Source: Palsa-504 sp963822765 (GTDB lineage Bacteria; Actinomycetota; Actinomycetes; Streptosporangiales; Streptosporangiaceae). Taken from it: a stretch of DNA of 64,000 bases. The stretch spans positions 124,001-188,000 of the forward strand of contig CAWGJL010000005.1 of assembly GCA_963822765.1 (NCBI GenBank). The letters are read 5' to 3'. A model generated the notes under the pieces. The model did not search any database. It saw only the letters and a list, made by a program, of their open reading frames with translations, and was not told the origin of the DNA. Shown piece by piece: positions 17,048-25,557 of this stretch (position 1 is the stretch's first letter; each line of letters opens with the position of its first letter). Position numbers and translations under genes: made by a program.

Positions 17048-18049
17048 ATGGCGATGCCACTCCACCTGACGGTGAAGCTCGGGACGTACCTGATGAAGCA
17101 GAAGATCACCAGGGTCAAGAAGTACCCGCTGATCATGGAGCTGGAGCCGTTGTTCGCCTGCAACCTCAAGTGCGCGGGCTGCGGCAAGATCCAGCATCCG
17201 GCTTCGGTCCTGAAGCAGCGCATGCCGGTCGAGCAGGCGGTCGCCGCCGTCGAGGAGTGCGGTGCGCCGATGGTCTCGATCGCGGGCGGCGAGCCCCTCA
17301 TGCACCCGCAGATCCACGTGATCACCGAGGAACTGCTCAAGCGCAAGAAGTTCGTGGTCCTGTGCACGAACGCGATCCTGCTGCCGAAGCACATCGAGAA
17401 GTTCAAGCCGAGCAAGAACTTCGCCTGGATGGTGCACCTCGACGGCATCGGCGAGCGACACGACGAGGCCGTCTCCAAGGAAGGCGTCTTCGAGCAGGCC
17501 GTCGCGGCGATCAAGCTGGCCAAGCAGAAGGGCTTCCAGGTCTACACGAACACGACCGTGTTCAACACCGAGACCCCGCAGGACCTGATCGCGACCCTTG
17601 ACTACATCAACGACGAGCTCGGGGTCGACCGGCTGGAAATCGCGCCCGGGTACGCGTACGGCAAGGCCCCCGACCAGGACCGGTTCCTGGGCGTCACGCA
17701 GACGCGCGAGCTGTTCAGCAAGGCGTTCGCGGAGGGCCGCCGCAAGAAGTGGCGCTTCAACCACTCGCAGCTGTACCTGGACTTCCTGGAGGGCAAGGCG
17801 GACTTCCAGTGCACGCCGTGGGGCGTCCCGCTGTACTGCCTCAAGGGCTGGCAGAAGCCCTGCTACCTGCTTGACGACGGCTACGCCGAGACCTGGCAGG
17901 AGCTCCTGGAGACCACGGACTGGGACAAGTTCGGCCGGGGCAAGGACCCGCGCTGCGACAACTGCATGGCCCACTGCGGCTACGAACCCACCGCGGTCCT
18001 GGCCACGATGGGCTCCCTCAAGGAGAGCCTGCGCGCCTTGGTCGGCTAA
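17048..18049 (+). CDS. hpnH: adenosyl-hopene transferase HpnH (radical SAM)
   Basis: 333-aa radical SAM enzyme that attaches a 5'-deoxyadenosyl group to diploptene, the first step of extended hopanoid side-chain synthesis. The [4Fe-4S] motif CNLKCAGC (C38, C42, C45) follows MELEPLF. Further family blocks are SIAGGEPLMHP, WMVHLDGIGERHDE and a C-terminal cysteine cluster (PRCDNCMAHCGYEP). ATG 17048 follows acggagg; earlier in-frame starts lack a ribosome site. Other hopanoid genes (shc, hpnG) are not in the window, so it stands alone under TetR control. Confidence 0.93.
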   Translation: MAMPLHLTVKLGTYLMKQKITRVKKYPLIMELEPLFACNLKCAGCGKIQHPASVLKQRMPVEQAVAAVEECGAPMVSIAGGEPLMHPQIHVITEELLKRKKFVVLCTNAILLPKHIEKFKPSKNFAWMVHLDGIGERHDEAVSKEGVFEQAVAAIKLAKQKGFQVYTNTTVFNTETPQDLIATLDYINDELGVDRLEIAPGYAYGKAPDQDRFLGVTQTRELFSKAFAEGRRKKWRFNHSQLYLDFLEGKADFQCTPWGVPLYCLKGWQKPCYLLDDGYAETWQELLETTDWDKFGRGKDPRCDNCMAHCGYEPTAVLATMGSLKESLRALVG

Positions 18050-18083
18050 CGGGCTGCCGGGTCGTCGCCTGCGCGGGCCCCGG

Positions 18084-19091
18084 TCAGGCGGGGACGGCCT
18101 GCATGGCTTCGGCCAGCAGGGTGACCGACCGCAGCCGGCCCTCGATGGCCGGTGCCTGGTGGGCGACGATCACCTCGTCGGCCCCGGTCTGCCGGATGAA
18201 GCCGTCGACATAGTCGCTCACCTGGGCCGCGGTGCCGACCGCAGAGTACGTGAGCATCTGATCCACCTGGTCGCCGACGCCGGCGGCCAGCAACTGGTCG
18301 GCCTGCTCGTCGGTCAGGTCCGCGGTGTTCTGGCCCCGGCGGCCGCGCCCGTACAGGCTGATGGCCCGCGCGCGCCGGATGCCCTGGAGCTGCTCCCGGG
18401 CGGCGCGCTCGGTGTCGGCGGCGATCACGTTGAGTCCCGCGATCGCGTACGGCCGTTCCAGCTGCCCGGACGGCCGGAACTCGCGCCGGTAGAGGTCGAG
18501 GGCGGCGTCGAGCGCGGCCGGCGCGAAGTGCGAGGCGAACGCATAGGGCAGGCCGAGCGCGGCGGCCAGGCTCGCCCCGAACAGCGACGAACCCAGGATG
18601 TACAGCGGAACATCGGAGCCCTGGCCGGGGACGGCGTCCACCCCCGGCACCCGGGTATTGCCGGTGAGATAGCCCTGCAGCTCCACGACGTCCTGCGGGA
18701 AGGTGTCGGCCGAGGTCGGGTCGCGGCGCAGCGCGTACATCGTGTTCTGATCCGAGCCCGGCGCCCGGCCCAGCCCGAGGTCGATCCGCCCCGGGTACAT
18801 GGCCTCCAGGGTGCCGAACTGCTCGGCGATCAGCAGCGGCGCGTGGTTAGGCAGCATCACCCCGCCCGCGCCGAGCCGGATCGACCGGGTCTGCGCGCCG
18901 ACGTGCGCGATCAGCACGCTGGTGGCGGAAGACGCGATGCTGGCCATGTTGTGGTGTTCGGCGTACCAGACCCGCAGGTATCCGAGCTCCTCGGCCCGCC
19001 GGGCCAGCGCCACGCTGTTCGCGAAGCTGTCGCCGGCGGTCTGACCCCGCGCGATCGGCGCCAGGTCGAGAATCGACAACGGGACACGCAT
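18084..19091 (-). CDS. LLM-class flavin-dependent oxidoreductase
   Basis: 335-aa luciferase-like TIM-barrel monooxygenase using FMN/F420-type flavins. Family blocks: PLSILDLAPI at the N-terminus, RVWYAEHHNM, GAGGVMLPNHAPL, and RIDLGLGRAPG. ATG 19091 has aaggagtcattg just upstream. It lies 29 bp downstream of the glutathione peroxidase gene and is probably co-transcribed with it. Substrate unknown. Confidence 0.9.
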   Translation of the reverse strand: MRVPLSILDLAPIARGQTAGDSFANSVALARRAEELGYLRVWYAEHHNMASIASSATSVLIAHVGAQTRSIRLGAGGVMLPNHAPLLIAEQFGTLEAMYPGRIDLGLGRAPGSDQNTMYALRRDPTSADTFPQDVVELQGYLTGNTRVPGVDAVPGQGSDVPLYILGSSLFGASLAAALGLPYAFASHFAPAALDAALDLYRREFRPSGQLERPYAIAGLNVIAADTERAAREQLQGIRRARAISLYGRGRRGQNTADLTDEQADQLLAAGVGDQVDQMLTYSAVGTAAQVSDYVDGFIRQTGADEVIVAHQAPAIEGRLRSVTLLAEAMQAVPA

Positions 19092-19120
19092 CAATGACTC
19101 CTTATCCGCTGAGCCGCGGC

Positions 19121-19657
19121 CTAGAGGTAGTGCTCGAGGTCGGCCTCGATATCGGCGGGCAGCACGACCGGCTCGTAGCGCTTGATGACCTCGCCGTCCC
19201 GGCCGATCAGGAACTTGGTGAAGTTCCACTTGACCTCGTCGGTGCCCTCCGCGTCCGGCCGGATCTTCGAGATGGTGTCGTAGAAGCCGCCGTACTGCGG
19301 GCCGAAGTCGCCCGGCGCCTGGGCGCGCAGCCACTGGTACAGCGGGTCGGCGTCCGGGCCGTTGACCTCGATCTTGGCGAATACCGGGAACGTCACGTCG
19401 TAGGTGGACTTGCAGAAGTCCTGGATCTCCTCGTCGCTGCCTGGTTCCTGTTCCTTGAACTGGTTGCAGGGAAACCCGAGGACCTCCAGGCCGTGATCCT
19501 TGTGGTCGCGGTACAGCGCCTCCAGGCCTTCGTACTGCGGGGTCAGCCCGCATTTGCTCGCCACGTTCACGATCAGCAGCACCTTGCCCGCGTAGTCCCG
19601 CAGCGGAACCTGCTTGCCGTCCGCGGCGGTCCCCGCGAAGTCATGCGTCGTGGTCAC
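19121..19657 (-). CDS. glutathione peroxidase-family peroxidase
   Basis: 178-aa thioredoxin-fold peroxidase that reduces hydroperoxides, in bacteria mostly with thioredoxin. Peroxidatic Cys36 is in NVASKCGLTPQ (Cys in place of selenocysteine). Gln and Trp of the active site are in GFPCNQF and KWNFTKF. GTG 19657 is preferred because gaggag lies upstream; the Arg-rich extension from 19690 has no ribosome site. First gene of a two-gene unit with the LLM oxidoreductase. Confidence 0.92.
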   Translation of the reverse strand: MTTTHDFAGTAADGKQVPLRDYAGKVLLIVNVASKCGLTPQYEGLEALYRDHKDHGLEVLGFPCNQFKEQEPGSDEEIQDFCKSTYDVTFPVFAKIEVNGPDADPLYQWLRAQAPGDFGPQYGGFYDTISKIRPDAEGTDEVKWNFTKFLIGRDGEVIKRYEPVVLPADIEADLEHYL

Positions 19658-19813
19658 TGACTGCTCCTCATCGTCTCGGTTGCGCCGCACCTCACAGGGC
19701 CCAGAACGCCAGCCCCGGTGGATCGATTCCGCCGAAGCCGGGCGCCATGCGCGGACTCAGTGGTCAGTGTGATGATGTTCGGGTCTCGCCTTGCGCCTAG
19801 CCGAAGGATGCCG

Positions 19814-20593
19814 ATGGAACATGACACCGTGGCGGCCTATCTGGACCGGATCGGCGTCGCCGGGTTTTCTGCGTGCGACACGGCGGCCCTGCGCGCGCTG
19901 CACCGCGCGCATCAGCTGACCGTGCCGTTCGAGAACCTGAGCATTCACCTGGCCGAGCCGATCTCACTGGACGAGCGCGACCTGGCCGACAAGATCGTGC
20001 GGCGGCGCCGCGGCGGCTTCTGCTACGAGCTCAACGGCACCTTCGCGCTGCTGCTCGAGGCCCTCGGCGCGCAGGTCAGCCGGGTCGCCGCCCGGGTCTA
20101 CGGGGAGAGCGGCCTGGGCCCGCCGTTCGATCATCTGGCGCTTATCGTGCGCCCGGCGGACGGCAGCGGGCCATGGCTCGCCGACGTGGGCTTCGGCAGT
20201 CACAGCGACTATCCGCTGCTGCTGGAAGCCCGGGATGACCAGGACGATCCGGCCGGCCGGTTCCGGCTCGCCGACGCCGGCGCGGGCGACATCGACGTCC
20301 TGAAGGACGGCCGGCCCCAGTACCGCATCGAGACGCGCGAGCGGTCGCTCGCCGACTGCGTCCCGACGTGCTGGTGGCAGCAGACCTCACCGCTGTCGCA
20401 CTTCACCCGCAGCACGATCTGCTCCCGGCTGACTCCGGACGGCCGGGTGTCGATCAGCGGCCGGCTGCTCATCCAGACCCAGGGCGGGACCCGGACCGAG
20501 GAGCAGATCGATACCGACGACGCGCTGCTGGCCGCGTACCGGGACCACTTCGGCATCGAGCTGAGCCGGGTACCTGACGACCCGGCGGCATAG
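19814..20593 (+). CDS. arylamine N-acetyltransferase
   Basis: Cytosolic NAT enzyme of 259 aa transferring acetyl from acetyl-CoA to arylamines or hydrazines. Catalytic triad visible: Cys70 (RRGGFCYELN), His107 (FDHLALIV), Asp124 (WLADVGFG). VPFENLSIHL is a family marker. ATG 19814 lies 7 bases after gaagga; ATG 19808 is alternative. It converges on the DinB-like gene with a 3-bp gap. Confidence 0.92.
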   Translation: MEHDTVAAYLDRIGVAGFSACDTAALRALHRAHQLTVPFENLSIHLAEPISLDERDLADKIVRRRRGGFCYELNGTFALLLEALGAQVSRVAARVYGESGLGPPFDHLALIVRPADGSGPWLADVGFGSHSDYPLLLEARDDQDDPAGRFRLADAGAGDIDVLKDGRPQYRIETRERSLADCVPTCWWQQTSPLSHFTRSTICSRLTPDGRVSISGRLLIQTQGGTRTEEQIDTDDALLAAYRDHFGIELSRVPDDPAA

Positions 20594-20596
20594 CCG

Positions 20597-21169
20597 CTAC
20601 TGGCCGATGCGTCCGTCGATCCGCTCGCGCAGCAGGTCGGCGTGACCCATGTGGCGGGCGTACTCCTCGATCGTCCCGACCAGCGCCTCGCGCAGCGACA
20701 TCGACCCGCCGCCGCTGCCATGCTGATTGAACGGATCCTCACCGGTGATGTCCAGACTGGGCGCCGCGGCCACGAACCGCGTGGCGAAGTCCACCTCCGC
20801 GCGCCATGCCGCCCACGCCTCCGCCACCACCCGGGGGTCGGGGACCGCGCCCTCGAAATCAGCGTCGCCGGAGCCGAACAGCCGGGGCACGTCCTGACCC
20901 GCCATCATCACCCGGAAGGTCAGACACTCGCCGTCGGCCAGGTGCCGCACCAGCCCCAGCAGCGACATGGTCGACGGCTCGACCGAACGCCGCGCCATCG
21001 CCTCCGCATCAAGACCTGAGCACTTCAGCTCCAGCGTGAGGCGCTGACGGCGCAGGGAATCGACCAGCGTGGCGCGCTCGTCGCCCAGCCGCGGCCGGTT
21101 CTCACGCGGGTCGTCGGCAGACGGCTTGCCGTCCGCGGTGAACATGTCGGCTCGCCGGGTCGTGGCCAT
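20597..21169 (-). CDS. DinB/DUF664 family protein
   Basis: 190-aa four-helix-bundle protein of the DinB (DUF664) superfamily, often metal-dependent and linked to small-thiol biochemistry in actinomycetes. Family blocks: LTLELKCSGLDAEAM, SLLGLVRHLADGECLTFR, and the C-terminal EEYARHMGHADLLRERIDG. The two His in HLA and HMGHAD are the usual metal ligands. Start ATG 21169 is chosen; several upstream in-frame ATGs (21178, 21181) exist. Confidence 0.85.
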   Translation of the reverse strand: MATTRRADMFTADGKPSADDPRENRPRLGDERATLVDSLRRQRLTLELKCSGLDAEAMARRSVEPSTMSLLGLVRHLADGECLTFRVMMAGQDVPRLFGSGDADFEGAVPDPRVVAEAWAAWRAEVDFATRFVAAAPSLDITGEDPFNQHGSGGGSMSLREALVGTIEEYARHMGHADLLRERIDGRIGQ

Positions 21170-21339
21170 GGCCGCCATCATCGGCGACGCGCCTGGCACC
21201 CGGCAAACGATTAACGGCACCGGCACGCCCTGGCGGTCATGGCCGTTCGTCTGCCTGACCGGCTTCGCCCGTCGGCCATCAACGTTTCCAGCCTCCCGTT
21301 CGTGCTTTGGTGTGGACAACGACAGTCGGGAGGCTGCGG

Positions 21340-21870
21340 ATGGCGGCAGACGAGCGGGTAACCCAGCTCGAGGAGTTCCTCGCCGAACGAGGCCGGCCGC
21401 TGCTACGGGTCGCGGCGCTGCTCGGCGGCGGGCCCGAAGCGGGCGAGGACCTCCTGCAGGCCGCGCTGGAGCGCCTGCTGCCGCGCTGGCGCAAGTTCGA
21501 GGGCGACCCCGAGGGTTACCTGCGCCGCACGCTGTACCATCTGGCCGCCGACGACTGGCGCCGGCAGCGCAGGTGGCGCGCCAGGCTGCCGCGGCTGGGC
21601 GGGACGGAACGCGGGGTCGTCGCCGACGGCAGCACCCAGGTCGACCAGCGAGACGAACTGTTCCGCATGCTGCACCAGCTCACGCCGGGACAGCGGGCGG
21701 CGATCGTGCTCCGCTACTGGGAGGACCGAAGCGAGGCCGAAACCGCCGAGGTGCTCGGCTGCTCGGTCGGCACGGTCAAGTCAGCCACTTCCCGGGGCCT
21801 GGCCCGGCTTCGTGAGCTAAGCAACAGCCCGATGGCCGCGGCGAACTACCAGGAAGGGACACAGCGATGA
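21340..21870 (+). CDS. ECF sigma factor, SigE-like family
   Basis: 176-aa extracytoplasmic-function sigma factor. Region 2 is around LLQAALERLLPRWRKFEGDPEGYLRRTLYH. Region 4 helix-turn-helix is RSEAETAEVLGCSVGTVKSATSRGLARL. ATG 21340 follows gggagg. The stop overlaps the next gene by ATGA; that gene has a single membrane segment, the usual arrangement of a sigma factor with its membrane partner. Confidence 0.9.
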   Translation: MAADERVTQLEEFLAERGRPLLRVAALLGGGPEAGEDLLQAALERLLPRWRKFEGDPEGYLRRTLYHLAADDWRRQRRWRARLPRLGGTERGVVADGSTQVDQRDELFRMLHQLTPGQRAAIVLRYWEDRSEAETAEVLGCSVGTVKSATSRGLARLRELSNSPMAAANYQEGTQR

Positions 21871-23441
21871 GCACCGATCTCGAAGAGCGGCTCCGCCAGC
21901 GGATGGATCAGGCAACCGCCCCGATCCAGATGCCCCGGGGCCTGGCGCGCCGGGCCGCGCGGCACCGCCAGCGGCGGATCGCTATCCGGGCGGGGGCCGC
22001 CGTCGCTACCGCCGCGGCGGTAGCGACGGCCGGGATTGTGGTCGCGGTCCGGCCCGCTGCCCCCGTGGTCCTCACGACCAAGCTGCTCGCCGACCGCGCG
22101 TCCGCCGCGGCCCTCAGTCAGCCGGCCGTGAGCCCCGGCCAGTGGGTGTACCGGGTGGTCGAGTGGAAGCTGCCGGACTCGCCGGACGGCAGGCCGAATA
22201 CGGGCACCGAGGCCGGCTGGGAAACGGCCGACGGCGGGGTGACGTACGGCGACAACTACTCGGTGGGCGTCGACGTCGGCGACAACATCCCGAGCTACTC
22301 CGAACTCGGGTCGCTGCCCGCCAGCCCGGCCGCCCTGAATGCCTACCTCACGCGCCTGGTCTACCCCGACTCCCAGCCCACGCAGGTCCAGCAGGGCCTG
22401 GCGGCGTTCTCCGTCATCGAAGACATGCTCATCAACTACGTGCTGCCACCGAGGCTAGCGGCGGAGATCTACCAGGCGCTGGCCGCCATCCCGGCCGTCA
22501 AGGTGGACAGCCACGTCACCGCCATCGACGGCCGGCCCGGCGTCGCGTTCGTGCTGCCGCCCACGCGGCAGAGCGAACAACTCGAGCTCATCCTCGACGC
22601 GTCCCGCTACAGCTTCCTGGCCCAGGCCTCCGGGGACAGCGACTCGTTCCAGGAGACAGCTGTGGTCCGGACGGTGATCGTCGGCGCGCCGGGCAGCACC
22701 CAGCCGAGCCTTACCCCGCCGTCTGCGGCCGAACTGCTGGCCGAGCAGGCGGACCGGGCCGTCACCTTCGCCAATACCTTGCCGCTTTTCGTCCGGCCCG
22801 GCACGTGGGTACTCCGGGAGCTGGCCACCTCGTCCGGCGATCGGGCGGTCTGGGCCACCGCCGATGACTCGAAGCAGGCCGGCTACGTCAACGGCAAGCT
22901 CCAGGTCTGCGCACGCTCGGCGGCGTGCGCCAAGTCGACACAGTGGCTGATGCCCGCGGGCCCGAGTTACCCGCTGGTCAATCCCCCGATCCCGCAGGGG
23001 CGGCCGCCGTTCAAGCACCTCCCGCCGAGCCTGCCCGATTCCCTCCCGCAGCTGCTCGCGGCGCTCAACGCGTACCGCACGGGATGCGCCGACGTGGCGG
23101 GCGACTGCAACGCCGTCAACGCGATGGCCAACATGATCGCCGGATACGCCAACCGCGGCGGACCGCACGGCAACTGGTTCCTGATGCTCGCCGACATACC
23201 CGGAGTCACGGTCCAGCGGGTGACCGACGTGACCGGACAGCCCGACCTCGCGTTCCGCTTCCCGTTCACCGGCGGCGTCACTGAGATCCTCCTGTCCGCC
23301 AGTGCCCACCGGTTCGTGGGCTACGTACGCGACGGCATCGAGACGGTGATCACGAAGGAAGTGCCGGTCTCCGGGCCGGGCAGCCTGACGCCGGTGGTAG
23401 TCCATCCCCAGCCCGGCCGGTTGCAGCCGGCTCTCCATTAG
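21867..23441 (+). CDS. CU044_5270-family single-pass membrane protein, putative anti-sigma partner
   Basis: 524-aa protein with a short basic cytoplasmic N-terminus (RGLARRAARHRQRRIAIR), one transmembrane helix at about 47-68 and a large extracytoplasmic domain. This layout and its place directly after an ECF sigma factor are typical of the CU044_5270 family, presumed sensor or anti-sigma proteins. The extracellular part contains repeated 'DRA-AL-PG-WVYR/VLRE' blocks at about 85-110 and 300-325, suggesting an internal duplication. Biochemical role unproven. Confidence 0.82.
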   Translation: MSTDLEERLRQRMDQATAPIQMPRGLARRAARHRQRRIAIRAGAAVATAAAVATAGIVVAVRPAAPVVLTTKLLADRASAAALSQPAVSPGQWVYRVVEWKLPDSPDGRPNTGTEAGWETADGGVTYGDNYSVGVDVGDNIPSYSELGSLPASPAALNAYLTRLVYPDSQPTQVQQGLAAFSVIEDMLINYVLPPRLAAEIYQALAAIPAVKVDSHVTAIDGRPGVAFVLPPTRQSEQLELILDASRYSFLAQASGDSDSFQETAVVRTVIVGAPGSTQPSLTPPSAAELLAEQADRAVTFANTLPLFVRPGTWVLRELATSSGDRAVWATADDSKQAGYVNGKLQVCARSAACAKSTQWLMPAGPSYPLVNPPIPQGRPPFKHLPPSLPDSLPQLLAALNAYRTGCADVAGDCNAVNAMANMIAGYANRGGPHGNWFLMLADIPGVTVQRVTDVTGQPDLAFRFPFTGGVTEILLSASAHRFVGYVRDGIETVITKEVPVSGPGSLTPVVVHPQPGRLQPALH

Positions 23442-23477
23442 TTCGTTCCGTCGTCCTCGGGTATTTCATTCCCAGGT

Positions 23478-23510
23478 CAGGGACCTGCGCCACGTCGGCG
23501 CAGGTCCCTG
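23478..23510. terminator. strong bidirectional hairpin
   Basis: 14-bp perfect stem (CAGGGACCTGCGCC at 23478-23491 with its complement at 23497-23510) and a 5-base loop, between the convergent membrane-protein gene and the MBL relic. Confidence 0.85.
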
Positions 23511-23517
23511 CGCCCGC

Positions 23518-24101
23518 TTAAGGGTGGACCGGTCCGCTGTGCCCGCGGTCGAGGCGCCACGACTGCATGATCTGGAACGTCGTGGTGGTGGTGAATTCCG
23601 CGATGTCCGCGGCGGCCAGCACACCGGTGTACTTCGCGATGACCGGCGCGGCCGCGCGTTCCACCACCGTGTCGAGGTGGCCCTTGACCCCGGCCCACAT
23701 GTTCGGCCAGGCCTGGGTGTAGAAGGGCACCGGGTCGACCGCGGCCAGCGCCTCTCTCGCACTGGCATCGATGTCGGCGATGTACTGCTGGTGCACCGCG
23801 ACGTCATCGCGGGTGGCGAGCCGGCCTAGGTGCCCGCTGATGAGGTGCGTCCACGGGTATTCCAGCGCGATGGCCGGGGCACCCATGTAGCCGATCACGT
23901 CGTCGCTGAGGTTGACGTTGTAGATGGGCACCCAGCCGGCGTTGACCACGTCGATGAACATCAGCGTGTCGTGGCCGGGGAAGTGGATGTAGATGTTGTC
24001 CGCGGTGTGGTTGGGGCCGCGCCAGGCCAGTTCGACGCGCTCCCCCCGACCTCGAGGGAGTAGCTGTCGGCGAAGGTCACGTCGGGCAGCGGGCGGGCCG
24101 C
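23518..24101 (-). pseudogene. MBL-fold hydrolase, C-terminal relic
   Basis: C-terminal part of a metallo-beta-lactamase-fold protein: WRGPNHTADNIYIHFPGHDTL, FIDVVNAGWVPIYNVN, THLISGHLGRLATRDDV, ending GHSGPVHP. The N-terminal half with the zinc motif HxHxDH is absent: upstream the threonine synthase-like gene ends at 24102. A one-base frame change at the G run near 24048-24053 also separates PDVTFADSYSLEVGG from ERVELAW. Both truncation and frameshift make it non-functional. Confidence 0.75.
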
Positions 24102-25328
24102 CTACGGTCCCTGACCGGGGCGGGCCGGCCCGGACCGTGGCAGTAGGGGTGCCTGGACGGTCATGGTTTCGGGATAGATCAGCCCGGTGCCGGTGTTGAG
24201 CACGACTACCTCGTCGGTTTCGGACAGCCAGCCGGAGGCGCGTAGTTGCCGCACGGCGGTGAAGCAAGCCGCGCCCTCCGGGCAGATGAAGGTGCCCTCA
24301 AGACGCGCCACCGCGCGCTGATCGGCAAGCAGTGCCTCGTCGGTCACGGTCACGGCAGTCCCGCCGGTGGCATAGAGCGCGTCGAGAACGAGGAAATCGC
24401 CCAGGGCCTTCGGCACCGTGAGGCCGAAGGCTACCGTCTTGGGGTCGGGCCACGGCTCGCTCTCGGTGGCGCCGGCGTGGAAGGCCTTGACGATCGGCGC
24501 GCAGCCGTCGGGCTGGACGGCGACCAGCCGCGGGAGGTCACCGGTCACCCAGCCGAGCTCGAGCAGTTCCCGCAGGGCCTTGTAGATGCCGATGATGCCG
24601 ACGCCGCCGCCCGCCGGGTACACGATCACGCCGGGCATCCGCCAGCCGAGTTGCTCGACGATCTCCAGGCCCATCGTCTTCTTGCCCTCGATCCGGTAGG
24701 GCTCCCTGAGCGTGGCGGCGTTCTGGTAGCCGGGACGCTGCCCGCAGATCTCGGCGACCAGCCGGCCGGCGTCCCCGATCGTCCCGTCGACCAGGTACAG
24801 CTCGGCACCCGCGGCGGCGCATTCGGCCCTGGTGATCTGCGGGGCGGCGACGGGCATCACGATGAGAGCGCGCATCCCCGCCCGGGCCGCGTAAACCGCC
24901 CAGGCAGCCCCGGCGTTGCCGTTGGTCGGCATGGCTATCGCCGCGACGCCCAGCTCGGCGGCCCGGGAGACGCCGACCGCGGCGCCGCGCGCCTTGAACG
25001 TGCCGGTCGGCAGGAGACCCTCGTCCTTCATCAGCAGATCCGGCACCCCGAGCGCCCGGCCTATGTTCGGCATGGCCAGCAGCGGCGTCATCCCCTCGCC
25101 GAGGCTCACCACCTGGGCGGGCTGGCGGACCGGTAGCAGTTCGTGGTAACGCCACAGATCCGCGGGCCTGCCCGCGATGTCGCGCGGCGATGCCTGCCGG
25201 GCGACCTGGCCCAGGTCGTAGCGGGCCAGCAGCGGAGACCCGCATGAGCAGGTGCCCTGCACCCGGTCGGCGTCATACCTGGTCCCGCAGCGCGGGCAGT
25301 CAAGATGAGAAAGCGCGGAGTAGGGCAT
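24102..25328 (-). CDS. threonine synthase-like PLP enzyme
   Basis: 408-aa fold-type II PLP enzyme resembling threonine synthase (O-phosphohomoserine to threonine). The N-terminal zinc-ribbon cysteines are visible (LDCPRCGTRYDAD...GTCSCGSPL). The PLP lysine is in TGTFKARGA, and Gly-rich phosphate-binding loops follow. ATG 25328 chosen; ATG 25358 would add 10 residues. The stop lies directly against the MBL relic. An ergothionase- or diaminopropionate-type activity cannot be excluded from sequence alone. Confidence 0.82.
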   Translation of the reverse strand: MPYSALSHLDCPRCGTRYDADRVQGTCSCGSPLLARYDLGQVARQASPRDIAGRPADLWRYHELLPVRQPAQVVSLGEGMTPLLAMPNIGRALGVPDLLMKDEGLLPTGTFKARGAAVGVSRAAELGVAAIAMPTNGNAGAAWAVYAARAGMRALIVMPVAAPQITRAECAAAGAELYLVDGTIGDAGRLVAEICGQRPGYQNAATLREPYRIEGKKTMGLEIVEQLGWRMPGVIVYPAGGGVGIIGIYKALRELLELGWVTGDLPRLVAVQPDGCAPIVKAFHAGATESEPWPDPKTVAFGLTVPKALGDFLVLDALYATGGTAVTVTDEALLADQRAVARLEGTFICPEGAACFTAVRQLRASGWLSETDEVVVLNTGTGLIYPETMTVQAPLLPRSGPARPGQGP

Positions 25329-25557
25329 CGGCACGGCCTGGCTCCTCGATGGCATCATGTGGCTCCGGCGCCGGGCGCTTGCAAGCGACGAAGTGTGTGC
25401 TGTTGCGGCATCTCGATAATCGCCTACCGAGCCCCGGCTCCTGCGCGCGGATCAAGGCCAGGACGGTGAGCCCGCGCTTGACGATCCAGGCCCGCGCCGT
25501 GGATCGTGTGTCGCAGGCGAGGGCGGGAGGCGCTGCGACCGTGTCGGCGGGCAGGTC

